Shown here piece by piece: positions 4,854 to 7,453 of a stretch of DNA of 7,453 nt. A program made the position numbers and the translations under genes. The notes under the pieces are model-generated. The model saw nothing but the letters and a program-made list of their open reading frames with translations. It made no database searches and had not been told where the DNA came from. Numbering within the stretch: the first letter of the stretch is position 1; each line of letters starts with the position of its first letter. The DNA is from Clostridia bacterium (GTDB lineage Bacteria; Bacillota_A; Clostridia; Peptostreptococcales; Anaerovoracaceae), in NCBI GenBank assembly GCA_024403175.1, contig JAKSSI010000062.1:1-7453 (forward strand), in the 5' to 3' direction.

Positions 4854-6235
4854 AGAAAACTCTCTCAATTGTTCTCGCACTGCTTATGATGTTTAGTTTT
4901 GTAGGTTGTGTGAAAAGAATCGAAAAAGATGATAATGGAAACATAGTTATTCCTGAAAAAACTCCAACAGAGCCTGAAAAGCAATATGAAGAATTGACTC
5001 TTGAAGAGAAGATGGAAATAGATGCTGCTGAGGAAAGAGTATTTGTTACCTCTGGTGATTGCTATGCCGTGGCTCCAGCAAAAGAGCCAAACGGCCCTAA
5101 CTATGGTTATATAAACAATTTCGGCGAATGGATTATTGAGTCTCAGTATTCTAAGGCTTTCAACTTCAATGAAGGAATTGCCGTTGTATTAGATCAATAT
5201 ACTGATTATGAGTTTATTGATAAAGACGGTAACAAATTTAATGCCGGGGTTCCTCATAAATTAACAATGACAGCTGCAAGACATTTCAACGAACATTATG
5301 CTCCTGCAGTTCTTGGAACCGGTTATGAACAAACAAAAATTTATCTTGGAATTGATGGACTGACAAAAATCGGACCAGCAAAAATTCCTGTAACAACAGG
5401 TGTAAAGTACGATACAAAGGAATACTTTGCAATAGCTACACCATTTGCAAAAGGCTACGCTGTTGGTATGAGAAAAACTAATGAAGCTGTACTCGACGAT
5501 TTTAAAGAAGATTATAACCTCATTGGAAAGAAAGGATATTGGCAGCAGGCTTGTGTTATCGATGGCATAGGAAATGTAGTTGCAAAACTTCCTGCAGGCT
5601 ATGATGTATTTGATTACAGCTTAAATGATAGAGGAACAATTATCGTAAGAGATATTACTTCTTATCTAAAACCATATGGCCTTTGTAATTTGGAAGGAGA
5701 AGTAATTATCCCTTGTGAATATCACTACATTGATTATTGCGGAGACGATCTTTACTTAGCACAAAACCAAAAAGGTTTTTATGGATTTATCGATGCAAAA
5801 GGAGAAGTAGTTGTAGATTTCACATTCATAAATGCATATCCATTCTCTGAAGGATATGCTGCAGTGTCTGACGGAAACTACTGGGGCATTATTGATAACA
5901 ACGGCGTGTATGTTGTAGAACCAGCCTTTGATAATGTTGCACTTCTTAAAAACAAAGACTACGACTTTAACACAGGTATGGCGGCTGTAAGCGGCGGAGT
6001 ATTTGCTGCAAGAGTTGGAAATTATTGGGGACTTTTCGATTTAGAAGGAAATATTCTTGATTCAACTTATGCTCCTGATACTGAGATTTCTCCATACATT
6101 TGTGAATCTATGGGCTTTGTAGTATTCCAGCAATATAAAGATGGTGAAGGGACTGGTCTTTTCGGATTGCTTGATTGCAAAGGAAATCTCACATTAAAGC
6201 CTGCGTTTGGCGACATAGGTGTATTTAAAAGATAA
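4850..6235 (+). CDS. WG-repeat lipoprotein of unknown function
   Basis: A 461-residue predicted surface lipoprotein. Residues 1-20 form a type II signal peptide: KK, a hydrophobic stretch, then a lipobox ending FVG-C20, where the cysteine would be lipidated. An acidic, proline-containing stretch (21-63) follows, then WG-type beta repeats. The clearest units are YGYINNFGEWIIESQYSKAF (85-104), YGFIDAKGEVVVDFTFINAY (311-330), YWGIIDNNGVYVVEPAFDNV (344-363), WGLFDLEGNILDS (393-405) and FGLLDCKGNLTLKPAFGDI (438-456); GLCNLEGEVIIPCEY (277-291) is a weaker one. WG repeats (Pfam WG_beta_rep) have no settled enzymatic function and probably make a beta-rich binding surface. The ATG overlaps the glnS stop by 4 bp with no ribosome-binding site in range, so translation should be coupled to glnS; it overlaps truA by 1 bp. 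A secreted protein between two tRNA genes is unexpected; no mechanistic link is visible. Confidence 0.85.
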   Translation: MKKTLSIVLALLMMFSFVGCVKRIEKDDNGNIVIPEKTPTEPEKQYEELTLEEKMEIDAAEERVFVTSGDCYAVAPAKEPNGPNYGYINNFGEWIIESQYSKAFNFNEGIAVVLDQYTDYEFIDKDGNKFNAGVPHKLTMTAARHFNEHYAPAVLGTGYEQTKIYLGIDGLTKIGPAKIPVTTGVKYDTKEYFAIATPFAKGYAVGMRKTNEAVLDDFKEDYNLIGKKGYWQQACVIDGIGNVVAKLPAGYDVFDYSLNDRGTIIVRDITSYLKPYGLCNLEGEVIIPCEYHYIDYCGDDLYLAQNQKGFYGFIDAKGEVVVDFTFINAYPFSEGYAAVSDGNYWGIIDNNGVYVVEPAFDNVALLKNKDYDFNTGMAAVSGGVFAARVGNYWGLFDLEGNILDSTYAPDTEISPYICESMGFVVFQQYKDGEGTGLFGLLDCKGNLTLKPAFGDIGVFKR

Positions 6236-6993
6236 TGAGAAACATACTTCTTACAATTAAATACGATGGTACAAATTACTGCGGTTGGCAAAGACAGCCT
6301 GGCAAAAGAACCGTCTGCGGAAGATTGGAAGAAGTACTTTCTACATTCTTTAAAATGGATATCAAGCTTGAAGGAACAAGCCGTACTGATGCAGGGGTTC
6401 ATGCATATGGTCAGCAAGCTACTTTAAGGGCTGATATAAAAGTTCCAATTGAAAAACTTCCTAAGGTTATCAATACTGCTTTGGCAGATGACAGAATGGA
6501 AGGCATGTCGGACATTGAAATAGTAGATGCAAAAGATATGCCAGAGGGCTTTCACGCCAGATTTGATTCCAAAGGAAAAAGATATATTTACAAAATTAGA
6601 AATACTGAAAACGTAGATATCTTTAAAAAGAATTATTGCTTCCACGTAAGACAAAAACTCGATGTAGATGCAATGAGAAAGGCTGCCGAACACATTGTTG
6701 GAACTCACGACTTTGCGTGTTTTCAAACTGCCGGCGGCAACCCTGTAGAAACTACAGTTAGAACAGTTACTAAACTTACAATCGATAAGGAAGACGAATT
6801 TGTAATCATAAAAATTGAAGGCGATGGATTCCTTTACAACATGGTTCGAATTATTGTCGGAACACTTACAGATGTAGGTCTTGGTAAAAAGAAACCTGAA
6901 GATCTTAAAACAATTATTGATTCTAAAGATAGAGGTAATGCAGGAAAGACTGCACCTGCCTCTGGATTATATCTTGACGAAGTATTTTATTAG
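6235..6993 (+). CDS. truA: tRNA pseudouridine(38-40) synthase TruA
   Basis: Converts uridines 38-40 in the anticodon stem-loop of many tRNAs to pseudouridine. The 252 residues match the usual length of about 245-270. Seen: the opening LTIKYDGTNYCGWQRQP, the catalytic motif GTSRTDAGVHA with nucleophile D52, GFHARFDSKGKRYIYKI (105-121) with the conserved tyrosine that stacks on the target base, and the C-terminal FLYNMVRIIVGTL and ASGLYLDEV. All catalytic elements are intact. Start and stop are unambiguous. Its ATG shares one base with the upstream stop (TAATG), so translation is probably coupled; only a weak TAGGTG lies upstream. It sits 9 bp before the dCMP deaminase gene. Confidence 0.96.
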   Translation: MRNILLTIKYDGTNYCGWQRQPGKRTVCGRLEEVLSTFFKMDIKLEGTSRTDAGVHAYGQQATLRADIKVPIEKLPKVINTALADDRMEGMSDIEIVDAKDMPEGFHARFDSKGKRYIYKIRNTENVDIFKKNYCFHVRQKLDVDAMRKAAEHIVGTHDFACFQTAGGNPVETTVRTVTKLTIDKEDEFVIIKIEGDGFLYNMVRIIVGTLTDVGLGKKKPEDLKTIIDSKDRGNAGKTAPASGLYLDEVFY

Positions 6994-6996
6994 GAG
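6991..6996 (+). promoter_or_regulatory. Ribosome-binding site of the dCMP deaminase gene, overlapping the truA stop
   Basis: TAGGAG contains the truA TAG stop and lies 6 nt before the ATG at 7003, supporting that start and coupling with truA. Confidence 0.8.
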
Positions 6997-7002
6997 ATTA
7001 AA

Positions 7003-7453
7003 ATGGGAAACAGACCTTCTTGGGACGATTATTTCATGCAGATGTGCGATCTTGTTAGATCTAGAACAACATGCATAAGAAGAGGCGTAGGCGCAATTAT
7101 CGTAAAGGATAATAGAGTTATTGCTTCAGGCTATAACGGAGCACCTAAGGGTGTTGCACATTGCGAAGAAGTAGGTTGTCTTCGTCAGCAGATGAATGTT
7201 CCTTCTGGTCAGCGCCACGAACTTTGCAGAGGCGTACATGCAGAACAGAATGCAATTATTCAGGCTGCAAATCTTGGTCTTGCAATTGAAGGTGCCACAA
7301 TTTATGTAACAACACAGCCTTGCGCAATTTGCACAAAGATGATTATTAATGCTGGCATTAAAAGAGTTGTTTGCGCAGAAAGTTATCCTGATGAAATTGC
7401 AGATGCAATGCTTAAGGAAGCTGGCGTTATAGTAGACGTTATCCCATACAAAT
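7003..7453 (+). CDS. dCMP deaminase (ComEB-type), 3' end cut by window
   Basis: Deaminates dCMP to dUMP, the precursor for thymidylate synthase, in the cytosol. The reading frame is open for 150 codons to the window end, so the stop is not seen; family members are about 145-180 residues, so little is probably missing. Seen: [18 protein letters not shown] at the start, [22 protein letters not shown] (29-50), HCEEVGC (53-59), and [19 protein letters not shown] with zinc ligand H79 and proton-shuttling E81. [11 protein letters not shown] then provides zinc ligands C107 and C110. The [11 protein letters not shown] form and the GYNGAPKG loop fit dCMP deaminases, not cytidine, guanine or tRNA-adenosine deaminases. 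It is the last visible gene of the glnS-lipoprotein-truA operon. Gram-positive relatives are called ComEB; no link to competence can be seen here. Confidence 0.93.
   Translation, partial: MGNRPSWDDYFMQMCDLVRSRTTCIRRGVGAIIVKDNRVIASGYNGAPKGVAHCEEVGCLRQQMNVPSGQRHELCRGVHAEQNAIIQAANLGLAIEGATIYVTTQPCAICTKMIINAGIKRVVCAESYPDEIADAMLKEAGVIVDVIPYK

Noticed and set aside
6881..7078. 65-codon + strand open frame spanning the truA/dCMP deaminase junction
   Set aside because: It runs out of frame through two well-conserved genes and has no ribosome-binding site or recognisable product.
7003..7453. The deaminase as the SAH deaminase partner of the HxExK hydrolase
   Set aside because: Its motifs ([20 protein letters not shown]) are those of dCMP deaminases; known SAH deaminases belong to the amidohydrolase superfamily with different metal motifs.

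Overview
The window is about 7.45 kb of AT-rich DNA packed with genes. Strong AAGGAG/GGAGG ribosome-binding sites, AGA/AAG/CTT-biased codons, a Lrp-type regulator and a short YhbY/YqeI-type CRM protein suggest a low-GC Gram-positive anaerobe of the Clostridia. This placement is an inference; no rRNA or other taxonomic marker is present. There are no mobile elements, tRNAs, rRNAs or CRISPR arrays. No stretch longer than 300 bases lacks a gene; the only sizeable intergenic region is the 190 bp at 3032-3221.

Left block (1-2019, + strand): the 3' part of an S-adenosylhomocysteine hydrolase-family gene, its 5' end cut off by the window edge, then a SprT-like zinc metalloprotein and a YhbY/CRM RNA-binding protein. 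The genes are nearly contiguous and probably form one transcript. The hydrolase carries the HxExK version of the substrate-binding motif instead of HxTx[E/Q], which points to S-inosylhomocysteine as a possible preferred substrate. The only intrinsic terminator seen for this block lies about 90 bp past the last stop codon, inside the coding sequence of the convergent J-domain gene.

Middle block (2012-3031, - strand): an Lrp/AsnC-family regulator and, directly abutting it, a small J-domain protein with a Q/N/Y-rich linker and a C-terminal hydrophobic segment. The J-domain gene overlaps the end of yhbY by 8 bp, tail to tail. The region between the regulator and glnS holds two near-consensus sigma-A-type promoters on opposite strands that occupy almost the same DNA. 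It also holds an 11-bp perfect inverted repeat over the glnS -10 box and an 11-bp direct repeat in the regulator's promoter and leader. This looks like a compact regulatory switch, plausibly bound by the Lrp protein itself.

Right block (3222-7453, + strand): glutaminyl-tRNA synthetase, a WG-repeat lipoprotein, tRNA pseudouridine synthase TruA and a dCMP deaminase that runs off the window. Two junctions overlap by 4 bp and 1 bp and the third is a 9-bp gap, so this is one tightly coupled operon joining tRNA charging, tRNA modification and dUMP supply with a surface protein of unknown role.

I did not find a clearly new multi-gene system. The points most worth checking are the HxExK hydrolase, the overlapping divergent promoters with their repeats, the terminator embedded in a coding region, and the WG-repeat lipoprotein inserted in a tRNA operon.
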